A model generated the notes under the pieces. That model was not told where the DNA came from, made no database searches, and saw only the letters and a program-made list of their open reading frames with translations. This document shows positions 34,366 to 42,763 of a stretch of 48,466 nt of DNA, piece by piece; the first letter of the stretch is position 1, and each line of letters opens with the position of its first letter. The stretch spans positions 328 through 48,793 of the forward strand of contig JAAEZN010000016.1 of NCBI GenBank assembly GCA_018222835.1, written 5' to 3'. Position numbers and translations under genes: made by a program. The stretch comes from Algicola sp. GTDB taxonomy: Bacteria; Bacteroidota; Bacteroidia; Flavobacteriales; Flavobacteriaceae.

Positions 34366-34994
34366 AGGCATTGCTGATAGAGGATAAAATTTATATAAGA
34401 AAAGGCTTAATAAACCTTTTGGAGGCCATGGACACCCCTGTGGAAGTGATCGGAGACTGTGGTAGTGTTAAAGAAGCAGTAGTGATAGCCAATGCCTGTA
34501 GGCCGGAACTTGTTTTTTTGGATATCAACCTTCCCGATGGTACCGGATTTGATTTTTTGGACCAGACAGAGAACCTTGAATTTAAGGTTATTTTTATTAC
34601 GGCTTATGAGGAGTACGCCTTAAAAGCATTAAAAACAGGTGCAATAGATTATCTTTTAAAACCGGTAGATGTTGAGGAACTGCAATCGGCATTGGAGAAG
34701 GTTAGTTTATTGGCCATTTCGGAGCAAAAAGAGCAGTTAAAAACCGTAAAAAAAGTTTGGTACCAAGACGAGGCAACAATGGTGTTGTCGCTTAGTGATA
34801 GCTTTCAGGTATTAAACTTAAAAGAGCTTTTGTTTTGTGAGTCGGATAAAGGCTATACTACTTTTTACCTTGAGAACGGTAAAAAATTTGTAACCTCCAA
34901 ACCTATTAAAGAATACGAGGAAAAGCTTCAAAAAATGAATTTCACTAGACCGCATCAGTCATTTATGGTGAACCTGAAATTCATCGATATATGA
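34362..34994 (+). pseudogene. LytTR-family response regulator, truncated by a frameshift
   Basis: 210 codons as it stands. Receiver domain: acidic IEDK, phospho-acceptor Asp in LVFLDINLPDGTG, Thr/Ala and Lys in FITAYEE and YLLKPVD. The LytTR DNA-binding domain starts at about residue 130 and breaks off after HQSFMVNLKFIDI at TGA 34992-34994. The missing C-terminus is present in another frame: DKSGIIYLKNGQKIPVSSRK, then KEAFINTFLAYNNH to a stop at 35095-35097. Adding back one TA in the TATAT tract at about 34988-34992 gives a perfect 246-aa LytTR protein. So the gene is recently broken, phase-variable or carries a sequencing error. It is coupled to the kinase by a 4-nt overlap (ATGA). Confidence 0.88.
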
Positions 34995-35097
34995 TAAATC
35001 AGGAATAATTTATTTAAAGAACGGTCAAAAAATCCCTGTTTCTTCCCGAAAAAAGGAAGCATTTATAAATACATTTCTCGCCTACAACAATCATTGA
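34993..35097 (+). pseudogene. Detached C-terminal end of the LytTR domain
   Basis: 34 sense codons out of frame with the upstream part, reading DKSGIIYLKNGQKIPVSSRK and KEAFINTFL. This is the conserved end of LytTR domains (xxxGxIxLxNGxxIPVSRRxKxxF) and has no start codon of its own. Confidence 0.85.
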
Positions 35098-35309
35098 GCA
35101 TTTATTTGAGCAAATCCCCTCAACGATTTTTTCCTAATCTCCAGCAAATATATATCCGAGATCAACGAATATAAATTCGCTATTTCGGGTACAGTTTCAC
35201 TATTGCATCTTTACGCTCAGAAAACCATTTCTTACTTAGAGGTACCTACAGAAAATAGCTTCTTTCCTCGGGCTGTCCTAAAGCTGGAAATGGCATAAAC
35301 CAAATCATT
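35098..35309. other. Intergenic, nothing recognised
   Basis: About 210 bp between the broken regulator and the small membrane protein; likely contains the promoter of the next genes. No repeat or hairpin seen. Confidence 0.4.
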
Positions 35310-35522
35310 ATGGAAAATATCAAAGCGAAATTAGGCCAAGGAGGGCTTTTGCTTGCCGCAATGGGCATTATATCCATTGTACTGTCAATTTTCAACTACA
35401 ATATTAGGCTTTTGGCTTGGATAGATGTCTGGGGCGGTACTGTGGGATGGATCATTAGGGTTCTCCTAATACTTGGGGGAGGCGCTTTGTTCTTCCTTTT
35501 TGGAAGAGATAACGAGGATTGA
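35310..35522 (+). CDS. Small two-span membrane protein
   Basis: 70 aa. Two hydrophobic helices: GGLLLAAMGIISIVLSIFN and, after a short loop with RLLAWIDVWG, GWIIRVLLILGGGALFFLFG, ending with charged RDNED. I recognise it as a short inner-membrane protein type widespread in bacteria without a known task. It precedes the lipoprotein gene by 18 bp and is probably cotranscribed with it. Confidence 0.75.
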   Translation: MENIKAKLGQGGLLLAAMGIISIVLSIFNYNIRLLAWIDVWGGTVGWIIRVLLILGGGALFFLFGRDNED

Positions 35523-35540
35523 TAAATCAAATATAAAAAA

Positions 35541-36107
35541 ATGAGAAAACTGAAGGCTAGTATTGTAAGTTTTGCTGTGGTCCTATTGATCTCCTGTGGG
35601 GGTGGGGTCAGCAAGCAAGAAGCCAATTCCGAAGGATTTGAGGCTATTGAAGATGTTCTAAAAAGCAAATTCGGGGATGAGGCCCATTACACGGATTTAA
35701 CGATCACCTACAATGAAACTATAGGGAACATTGTGGGGATTACGGTTACCGAAGCTCCAGAATCCTTAAAAATGGGGGAATGGACCCTTTCGCAGGACAA
35801 TTGGACACAAACCTCGGAAATAGCGCTGGAAATACCGCAGGGAACAAAGGCAGCTGATTTTATGTTCCAATTGGGCAGTAAGATCAATCTGGGTCAGCTG
35901 GGAAGATTTGTTGAAAAATCCAAGGAACAGCTATCAACAGAAAAAGAGATTGAAAACCCTTCGTTGCACATGGCTTTTATAAAAATGCCAAAAAATGGCA
36001 ACAGGGCCAAAATAGAATATGTGGTGATGCTCAAACCCGAAAAAGGGGGAACCACTTTCACATTTAGCTATGATTTAAATGGAGCACTTCTCAATGTAGA
36101 TTACTAA
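35541..36107 (+). CDS. Lipoprotein of unknown function
   Basis: 188 aa with a lipobox (VVLLISCGGG, Cys near residue 19). The mature protein is a small mixed alpha/beta domain: FEAIEDVLKSKFGDEAHYTD near the start, two repeated strands, then a helix LGRFVEKSKEQLSTEKEIEN and a beta sheet near the end. No enzymatic motif and no known family are evident to me. It stands 18 bp after the small membrane protein and 34 bp before the cadherin-repeat lipoprotein. Confidence 0.75.
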   Translation: MRKLKASIVSFAVVLLISCGGGVSKQEANSEGFEAIEDVLKSKFGDEAHYTDLTITYNETIGNIVGITVTEAPESLKMGEWTLSQDNWTQTSEIALEIPQGTKAADFMFQLGSKINLGQLGRFVEKSKEQLSTEKEIENPSLHMAFIKMPKNGNRAKIEYVVMLKPEKGGTTFTFSYDLNGALLNVDY

Positions 36108-36141
36108 AGAAATAAATATAATAAACATCAAACCCAAAATC

Positions 36142-37572
36142 ATGATTAAAAAAATTAAAACGATTAATGTACTGGTATTGGCAATATTGCTGACAACCTT
36201 TAGCTGTAGTAAAGATGATGATCAGCCAGCTAATGCTGTCTTGGAGGGCCTTGTAGTGTCCATAGATGAAAACCCTACAAACGGTCAGGTTATAGGTACG
36301 GTGCAAACTAATGAGGGAGCTGCAACAAATTTCAGCATAAGCTCGCAAACACCTTCTGGTGCTCTGAGTATCAATAGTTCTTCAGGTGAAGTTACTGTTG
36401 CGGATGCATCACTGTTCGATTTTGAAAGCAATTCAACTATAACGGCAACTATTACCGCTGAAAATGCTGAAGATTCGGTAACAGTTACGGTAAACCTTGA
36501 TAATGTCTTTGAGATAACGATTCAGGATTTTACTGAAACAATTGATGAAAATCCGACCGATGGTCAGGTTATAGGCGCCCTACAGACCTCTGGGGGTACT
36601 GCGGCCAATTTTAGCATAACATCACAAACACCTGTAGGCGCAATGAATATTGATGCCAATACTGGAGAACTCACTGTAGTTGATCCCAATTTGTTCGATT
36701 TTGAAACCAACCCCATCATTACGGCGACGGTTACAGTGGATGATGCCGAAAATCCTGCGACGGTGACCGTAAATCTCAATGATGTGGATGAAATTACGGT
36801 TCAAGAAGCCAACTTTACCTTGGATGAAAACCCAGCTAATGGAGATGTAATTGGAACCCTACAGGCGTCTGCCGGTTCAGCTCTAACCTATACGATCACG
36901 TTTCAAAATCCTGCCGGGGCTTTTAACATAGACCAAAATACAGGAGAGCTATCGGTTGCAGACGAAACCTTGTTCGATTATGAAACCAATTCCAATATGT
37001 TGGCAACCATTTCGGTGGACAATGGCACATATTCGGTATCTGCGAACGCGTTTGTTGCCCTTAACGATTTAAATGAAGTTGGAGAGTTCAAGTATGGTGG
37101 TGTAATCTTTTGGGTAGATCCTGCGGACAACGGATACGGTTTGGTTTCTGCTATTACGGATCAAAGTACGGGTGCAACTTGGGGTTGTCAAGGAACATTG
37201 ATTTCCGGAACTTCAACTAGTTTTGCCAGTGGAGAAACAAATACCGCTGCTATAATTGCCGGTTGTGCAACTCCTGGGATAGCTGCTGATATTGCTGTCA
37301 ATACAACTACTGAAGGTTATTCCGATTGGTTTTTGCCTAGTTGGAACCAATTGAATGCAATGTATGCCAATAAGGCTATCATAGATGCTACGGCTACTGC
37401 CAATGGTGGTACGGCCTTCCCTGCATCTATGTTTTACTGGAGTTCTTCCGAGTCCAATAGTGATACGGCATGGGCTGTATATTTTGACACTGGATCTGGT
37501 GGAGGATATAACAAAGGAGCTTCCGCAAACTTTAGGGTAAGAGTGGTCAGGGAATTTGACGTCGCAAACTAA
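36142..37572 (+). CDS. Surface lipoprotein with three cadherin-like repeats and a DUF1566-type C-terminal domain
   Basis: 476 aa. Lipobox TTFSCSKDDD (Cys near residue 22). Three repeats of about 95 residues follow, each starting with a SIDENPTNGQVIGTVQT-like strand and ending FDFESNSTITATITAE: cadherin-like Ig folds that should bind calcium through Asp/Glu residues. Residues about 315-476 match the DUF1566/Lcl C-terminal type: GGVIFWVDPADNGYGLVSA, then WFLPSWNQLNAMY, YWSSSES and FRVRVVREF. It is likely a cell-surface adhesin or binding protein. The DNA repeats are close to each other, so repeat number could vary between strains. A strong terminator follows. Confidence 0.85.
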   Translation: MIKKIKTINVLVLAILLTTFSCSKDDDQPANAVLEGLVVSIDENPTNGQVIGTVQTNEGAATNFSISSQTPSGALSINSSSGEVTVADASLFDFESNSTITATITAENAEDSVTVTVNLDNVFEITIQDFTETIDENPTDGQVIGALQTSGGTAANFSITSQTPVGAMNIDANTGELTVVDPNLFDFETNPIITATVTVDDAENPATVTVNLNDVDEITVQEANFTLDENPANGDVIGTLQASAGSALTYTITFQNPAGAFNIDQNTGELSVADETLFDYETNSNMLATISVDNGTYSVSANAFVALNDLNEVGEFKYGGVIFWVDPADNGYGLVSAITDQSTGATWGCQGTLISGTSTSFASGETNTAAIIAGCATPGIAADIAVNTTTEGYSDWFLPSWNQLNAMYANKAIIDATATANGGTAFPASMFYWSSSESNSDTAWAVYFDTGSGGGYNKGASANFRVRVVREFDVAN

Positions 37573-37583
37573 TACTGTATTTC

Positions 37584-37620
37584 AAACACCTCCAACATAC
37601 TTTGTTGGAGGTGTTTTTTT
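37584..37620 (+). terminator. Strong rho-independent terminator
   Basis: Perfect 12-bp stem ACACCTCCAACA / TGTTGGAGGTGT, 5-nt loop and T7 run, starting 12 bp after the cadherin-repeat gene. It isolates the next operon. Confidence 0.92.
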
Positions 37621-37663
37621 AAGAATAGGTCCAGTGATGTAGAACCAATATTCCAATACTATC

Positions 37664-38870
37664 ATGAGCAAAAATTATATCTATTATCCACCCATAAATG
37701 CCAAAAAATCATCCACAAGACAAGATGAAAAATGGGATGAAGCGGTGGCTTTTTTCAATAGCAAACAATACGATAAGGTGATACCTACCTTGTTGGAATA
37801 TGTTGGCAACCATTTTGAGAGCAAAAAAATGGGCGATACCTATGAGATACCACATGGTTCAGTAGTCATTTCCATTACACAAACAGCGGATGAGCTGTTG
37901 GTGAAATGTCCTTTCTTACATATAGAGAACGCCAAAAAAGTACCATTGATGCGTCGTTTGGCCGAACTGCGCATGTATCCGCTCAATTTGGCCAATGTGG
38001 TTTTGGAGGACAATTTGGTCTATTTTACATTCGCATGCCCGATCAGCTTATGCGAACCGTATAAAATCTATGGGGTCTTTCGGGAAATTTGTTATCATGC
38101 CGATAGCTTTGATGATGAGTTTATAGAAAAATTTGGTGCGGCCCATCTCCAAGAGCCAAAGACGATACCTTTCTCGGAAAATGTAAAACAGGAAGCTTAT
38201 GCCAATTGCCAGAAAATTTTGGAAGAAGGCATACAGCGTTTGGATCATTACATGGAAAAGCGCCATGGAAACAATGCTTGGTACACCCTGAATACCACTC
38301 TTAAAAAAATAGAGTTCCATACCGAGCCCCAAGGGTATTTGCGCACGGTTTTGGAAAAGGCAATAGATGGTCTATACGATAGAAAGGTTCCCTTTCAGAA
38401 CCGATTGCTCAATGGCAAGTCGAGTCTTGAAAAACTAAAAAACTATCCAAAGGATAAATTTCTGGACGACCTATATCAGATAGAGACCTTTATCCCCTAC
38501 AAGTACAGTGCTAAAAAGGAGAATATCAGGGAAAACTGGGAGGATAGTTATGCAGAGGCACAAGAGATGATGGGCAATGCCCAATTTGAAGATGCCTGCA
38601 ATTTGTTGCAATCTTGTTTTTATGGGCTTGTTCTATTACAATTTAGTGAATACGGATATCAGTAAACCCCTAACCGACGCCTTGAGCCATGCCAGTGGGT
38701 TGGATTGGAGCCAAGCAGCACCCATTTTATTGAAAGGAATGGAATCCATTATGGAAGACTCCTTTATGGGCAATGAATTTGGCATGGACCTATCAAAAAT
38801 AATGGGGGAACAAATGCAACAATCCATGGCGGCAATACAGCAAATGATGGCCAACCTAAATACCAAATAA
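37664..38870 (+). pseudogene. YbjN-like-domain protein, frameshifted near 38630
   Basis: The first frame gives 333 aa and stops at 38665 after CFYGLVLLQFSEYGYQ. A +1 shift at about 38630 (one extra G in GGGCTTG) continues FYYNLVNTDISKPLTDALSH and runs to 38870, ending IQQMMANLNTK just 3 bp before the next gene. A single protein of about 402 aa is therefore likely the original. N-terminal part: DEKWDEAVAFFNSKQYDKVI (TPR-like helix pair). Middle: a YbjN/CesT-like fold with VPLMRRLAELRMYPLNLANV and FREICYHADSFDDEFIEKFG. The second TPR-like segment spans the shift. No signal peptide. The closing FREIC..ADSFDDEFIEKFGA block resembles one in the next protein. Function unknown. Confidence 0.7.
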
Positions 38871-38873
38871 GGA

Positions 38874-39947
38874 ATGAACGCAATTCAGAACATAGAAAAT
38901 TCAGTATATAGAATCAACACTGCCAATGGTTCCGGTACAGGCTTTTACAGTTTACAGGACGATATGATCGTCACCAATTTTCACGTAGTGTCGGGCAGTT
39001 TGTCTGTAAGTATAGAGGGAGTGGACAAGAATAGATATTTGGCAAAGGTGGTATATGTTAACCCCGGTAAGGACATTGCCTTTTTAAAGGCGGAAAAACT
39101 TCCAAAACCTTCCCGGTCTGTACTCACAAAGCATCAAACCGAAGCTGCTTCAAGGGATAAGGTACTCGTTTTGGGGTATCCTTTTGGAATGCCATTTACG
39201 GTAACCGAAGGTATAGTATCCAATCCAAGGCAAATTATAGGAGGCAATAATTTTATACAAACGGATGCAGCCATCAATCCAGGAAATAGTGGTGGTCCTG
39301 TGGTCAACGAAAAAGGGGAACTTATAGGTATCGTAACCTCCAAATTTTCCGATGCGGACAATATGGGCTTTGCCATTCCTATGGAAACACTCCGTGAAGA
39401 GCTTGAAATTGTTGATGAACTATCCGATGGACTCACTATCGGTTGCCCCAGTTGTAATGGACTCATTGTTGAAAAAACGGGGTATTGCCCCAATTGTGGG
39501 AATGATATTGACGAAGCGCTGTTTGAAGAAAGTCCATTGTCAGATTTTAGCATAAAGGTGGAAGAGGCCATTCATAGCTTGCAGTTGGACCCGGTTTTGG
39601 CACGGTCAGGTAGGGAGCGATGGTTTTTTCATCAAGGAAGTGCAGAAATACGTATGTTCGTCTATGACAATAATTACCTGTTTGCCACCTCTCCTTTAAA
39701 TGATCTTCCCCGTACAAATCTGGGCGGGTTGTACGAGTATATCTTGACTGCGGACACAGGCGAGCACCGACTTTCTATTTCGGACAATCAGATTTTCCTG
39801 TCCTATCGCGTACACATAAGCGATTTGTATTCAGAAAGCAAAGAAGAGGTCTTAAAGGGTATTGCACAACTTGCCACAAAAGCAGATGATCTAGATAATA
39901 TGTTCGTGAACGATTTTGGTGCTAAAATGACAAGGTATAGTAAATAG
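38874..39947 (+). CDS. Cytoplasmic trypsin-like (HtrA-type) protease with zinc ribbon and YbjN-like domain
   Basis: 357 aa. Residues 1-180 form a chymotrypsin-fold S1C protease: His37 in IVTNFHVV, Asp67 in GKDIAFLK and Ser139 in GNSGGPVV, with TEGIVSNPRQ and FIQTDAAINPG typical of DegP/HtrA. There is no signal peptide and no PDZ domain. Residues 191-208 give a zinc ribbon (CPSC and CPNC). The last ~135 residues look YbjN-like and end KADDLDNMFVNDFGAKM, close to the block in the preceding protein. It should cleave or sense misfolded proteins in the cytoplasm, with the C-terminal part as substrate or partner domain. It starts 3 bp after the preceding frame. Confidence 0.88.
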   Translation: MNAIQNIENSVYRINTANGSGTGFYSLQDDMIVTNFHVVSGSLSVSIEGVDKNRYLAKVVYVNPGKDIAFLKAEKLPKPSRSVLTKHQTEAASRDKVLVLGYPFGMPFTVTEGIVSNPRQIIGGNNFIQTDAAINPGNSGGPVVNEKGELIGIVTSKFSDADNMGFAIPMETLREELEIVDELSDGLTIGCPSCNGLIVEKTGYCPNCGNDIDEALFEESPLSDFSIKVEEAIHSLQLDPVLARSGRERWFFHQGSAEIRMFVYDNNYLFATSPLNDLPRTNLGGLYEYILTADTGEHRLSISDNQIFLSYRVHISDLYSESKEEVLKGIAQLATKADDLDNMFVNDFGAKMTRYSK

Positions 39948-39998
39948 TAAAGTATATACTGATTACAATGATTCAGGATAAATAAAAACAATAAGGAA

Positions 39999-40958
39999 AT
40001 GACGCTTGCCTTAAAAATAGTAATAGCATCGGCAATTTTCTGTGTTTTGGCATTGGTGTTTGTAGCCATGTTAAAAAAGAAGATAGTTACCATAACATTG
40101 TTTGTCCTGACCGGATTTTTCTTGTTGGCAGCAACATTTTACGCCTATATTGAGTATTCAGCCTATCAAAAAAGGGTGGAAAGGTATGCCAATAGAGGAA
40201 GCGATATGGTGGTTGAACTTGATGAAAAACCTCAATCCGAACTGGAATTAAGTACCTTAAAGTACTTTCAAGAATATCGAAATTCCCTGAACGGTTATGA
40301 AGTCTTCCTATTGGAGATAGGGATGAACCATATGGACCAGGATTCGTATCAAAATACAATACGGGATCAAATAATGGCCAATTTGGAAAATGAGGAGTAT
40401 GGTGAAACCTACTGGAATACGGTTTTTAATATCGCATTTGAATACGATGGGAACATCAAGAAATACCATAGGCCCAATTATAATGCATTGTATGTTATAC
40501 CTGCTGATTATGAATATAGTAATCTGGAGGGAGACTATGGAGATTTGAATGTGCCAGAGAACTATGCTTATTTTGAGCGTATGTGCCAGTTGTTGTATAT
40601 GTCCCAAAAAGCAAAGTTGTTTGATCGTTCGGCAGAAAACATTACCAATCTCTGGAAACAGAACAAGTCCTATATCTATACTTTTTTCTCCAAAAGCAAA
40701 TACGACGAACTGTGCAAGCAAGTTGTGGACGATTTGATAGAAATACACGATACCATAATTGCAACACCGAACTACGATAAGTTTTATAAGATGTACGACG
40801 TATCGGACGATGCCTTTCTAGAATTCCCCTCATTGGAATATACCAGTTCTTTCGAATATTCTTGGCCCTTTAGCTTTTGGGACCGTCGTTTTACGGAAAA
40901 CAATGCATCCGAGGTGTATGCTATTTTAAATGAAATCCAAAATCATTATAAAGATTGA
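39999..40958 (+). CDS. Membrane-anchored protein of unknown function, copy 1
   Basis: 319 aa. Two membrane spans at the N-terminus (IVIASAIFCVLALVFVAML and ITLFVLTGFFLLAATFYAY) followed by a soluble, acidic, tyrosine-rich helical domain of about 260 residues. The C-terminal 30 residues (SFWDRRFTENNASEVYAILN then EIQNHYKD) resemble the end of the next protein, so the two are tandem relatives. No catalytic motif and no family recognised. It follows the protease gene by 51 bp and abuts the next gene with 1 bp between stop and start. Confidence 0.7.
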   Translation: MTLALKIVIASAIFCVLALVFVAMLKKKIVTITLFVLTGFFLLAATFYAYIEYSAYQKRVERYANRGSDMVVELDEKPQSELELSTLKYFQEYRNSLNGYEVFLLEIGMNHMDQDSYQNTIRDQIMANLENEEYGETYWNTVFNIAFEYDGNIKKYHRPNYNALYVIPADYEYSNLEGDYGDLNVPENYAYFERMCQLLYMSQKAKLFDRSAENITNLWKQNKSYIYTFFSKSKYDELCKQVVDDLIEIHDTIIATPNYDKFYKMYDVSDDAFLEFPSLEYTSSFEYSWPFSFWDRRFTENNASEVYAILNEIQNHYKD

Positions 40959-40959
40959 A

Positions 40960-41736
40960 ATGAAAAAAGCCGTTGCCATCTTTGCTTTAGTGGGTCTTGG
41001 CCTTGTGGGACTGGCCTATTATTTTTCGTTGGAATCACATAAGTTGATTGAACAGAAAGAAGAAGCGGATCATCTAAACCAGATTGTTCTCGAGAACAAG
41101 ATGACAGCAGATGAGGCTGCCAGAGAAGAACTGCTTTACGGCAACACGGTCATCTATCAATCCATTGACTTTAGCAAACCCGATTACTCTGTAGTAAGCC
41201 CTTGTATGCAACGTTTTCAGGCCACTGGTGAGCTTGACGCACTGTGCTTAAATAAGATTTTGGATGTTGTGGTGGATGATTTTGGGGAACAAGGATTTAT
41301 AAATGCGATAATCGGTTCTAGTATCGACTACGATAACCTTTCTTTAGACCATACTTTTTTGGACAATTTGTTCAAAGAGCAAACCTCTTTGCCCAATAAG
41401 CTTGTTCTTGGTTTTTTGAATAAGTATCGAAACCCCAGTCGTTTACAAGAGGCGTTTGATGCCCATAAGCAAGACCTTTTTAATAATGTTCCCAAAAACC
41501 TGTATCAAAAGTTCTTTGAGGAGCAAATCACGGAATGTCTGTCCGCTTACGAAGAAATTGCAGGCCAGAACAATAAAGAGGCCTTTTTTGAAGATATATA
41601 CTTTAAGGCAGACACCCAAAACTTACATGACCAATACTGGAAATACACTTTTTGGAAAAGAAGGGCCATTGAAAAAAACGATGAGGTGCTGTACACCATA
41701 TTGAGTGAAATTAAAGCGTATTACAATGATCAATAA
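40960..41736 (+). CDS. Membrane-anchored protein of unknown function, copy 2
   Basis: 258 aa from the ATG at 40960 (a longer frame would overlap the previous gene). One N-terminal hydrophobic segment (KKAVAIFALVGLGLVGLAYY) may be an anchor or signal. The rest is charged and helical. The end TFWKRRAIEKNDEVLYTILS, then EIKAYYND parallels the end of the upstream protein, with the FW.RR..E and Y.IL.EI..YY positions shared. No known domain recognised. Tight spacing indicates coexpression and perhaps a heteromeric complex. Confidence 0.7.
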   Translation: MKKAVAIFALVGLGLVGLAYYFSLESHKLIEQKEEADHLNQIVLENKMTADEAAREELLYGNTVIYQSIDFSKPDYSVVSPCMQRFQATGELDALCLNKILDVVVDDFGEQGFINAIIGSSIDYDNLSLDHTFLDNLFKEQTSLPNKLVLGFLNKYRNPSRLQEAFDAHKQDLFNNVPKNLYQKFFEEQITECLSAYEEIAGQNNKEAFFEDIYFKADTQNLHDQYWKYTFWKRRAIEKNDEVLYTILSEIKAYYNDQ

Positions 41737-41772
41737 TGTATATGCCTGCATAGTGCGACCAAGAGCTTTTAC

Positions 41773-42396
41773 ATGGGAATAGTCATTATCATCTTCCTCG
41801 TTCTCTTACTGGCTGCACTGGTTTTTCTTGCTTATAAGTTGCTCCGATATGTGCTCAAAAGTAAAAAACGGACCGTTGTGGCCCTTGTGTTATGTGGTGT
41901 AGTGGTCTTGATTGTAGGCATCAATACTGTTTTCTTCAAAAAAATGCAGTTCATACAATCCAAAGTGTATCCAGACCTATACTTGGTTAAAAATCCCGTT
42001 AAAGACAAAAAAGATTTGCGCATCGCCATTAAGGAATTTGTGATTCAGCAAACCAAAGTAAACTTTGAAAACCATGAAGAATCCATAAAGGCCCAGGCGG
42101 TATCAAACTATTCATTACGGTTTTACGAATACAACAAAAGTTGGGGCATCAATCTATTTGCAGATGCAGGAACGGCCTATTTTATTGAAAACGAGGAAGA
42201 CCCCAGTGGTTTTGTCGTTGAAGAATTGTCCATGTATGTAGCATATCGGTTGGCCCAATTCCAAATGAATCTTTGTGAAAATGATTCAAGCTTTTATTGT
42301 GGCGAACTAAGGTATTTTGACAAAGGTGAGATTTCAAAAACAGAGGTTCTGACGGATATAGCTCCAATCCTTTCTAATATTCCCGCAAAAAAATGA
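41773..42396 (+). CDS. Membrane protein of unknown function
   Basis: 207 aa with two N-terminal membrane spans (GIVIIIFLVLLLAALVFLAY and VVALVLCGVVVLIVGINTVF) and a C-terminal soluble domain of about 140 residues (IKEFVIQQTKVNFENHEESI and VEELSMYVAYRLAQFQ). No family is recognised. Its stop overlaps the next gene's ATG by 4 nt. The two-span-plus-domain layout repeats that of the 319-aa protein earlier in the operon, although I see no clear sequence similarity. Confidence 0.65.
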   Translation: MGIVIIIFLVLLLAALVFLAYKLLRYVLKSKKRTVVALVLCGVVVLIVGINTVFFKKMQFIQSKVYPDLYLVKNPVKDKKDLRIAIKEFVIQQTKVNFENHEESIKAQAVSNYSLRFYEYNKSWGINLFADAGTAYFIENEEDPSGFVVEELSMYVAYRLAQFQMNLCENDSSFYCGELRYFDKGEISKTEVLTDIAPILSNIPAKK

Positions 42397-42761
42397 ACAA
42401 GGAAAAAATCATATCGCGGCAAAAGAAGGGAAGCATAGTTTTGGAATATGCCTTATGGGTTATTGCCGCTCTGTTTTTTGGTATTGGCTATATGTACTTT
42501 ATTCTAGGCTCAATACCGGAATCGACCAATGCTTGGAACTTTTTTCTCGGTCAAATTTACCTCTTCGCGCTCATTCGTATAGGACTATTGATCGGGGGGA
42601 TTGTGGCCTTGTTATTTATACTTTTTGATGTGCTTTATCTAAAAAGAAAGCTAATAGCGACCAAGAATTCATTTTTGATTCGAGTCATTTCAATGCTTTT
42701 GATAACGGGCATCGTAGGTGTGATCCATTACATTCTCGAAAAATATTTAGATGTTATATAA
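42393..42761 (+). CDS. Small integral membrane protein
   Basis: 122 aa with three predicted membrane helices: SIVLEYALWVIAALFFGIGY then YMYFIL, a central IGLLIGGIVALLFILFDVLY, and a last one ISMLLITGIVGVIHYILEKY. Overlaps the preceding gene (ATGA) and is 2 bp before the lipoprotein gene, so it is clearly part of the operon. No family recognised. Confidence 0.65.
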   Translation: MNKEKIISRQKKGSIVLEYALWVIAALFFGIGYMYFILGSIPESTNAWNFFLGQIYLFALIRIGLLIGGIVALLFILFDVLYLKRKLIATKNSFLIRVISMLLITGIVGVIHYILEKYLDVI

Positions 42762-42763
42762 CT

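Noticed and set aside
32116-34994. Two-component system as regulator of the inositol island
   Set aside because: A terminator and about 500 bp separate it from iolG, and the operators fit the LacI protein; no sequence link to inositol.
39134-39571. 145-codon minus-strand frame
   Set aside because: Ser/Thr/Pro-rich shadow of the protease gene, which has an intact catalytic triad on the plus strand.
40308-40748. 146-codon minus-strand frame
   Set aside because: Antisense of the 319-aa membrane protein, with composition typical of a shadow frame.
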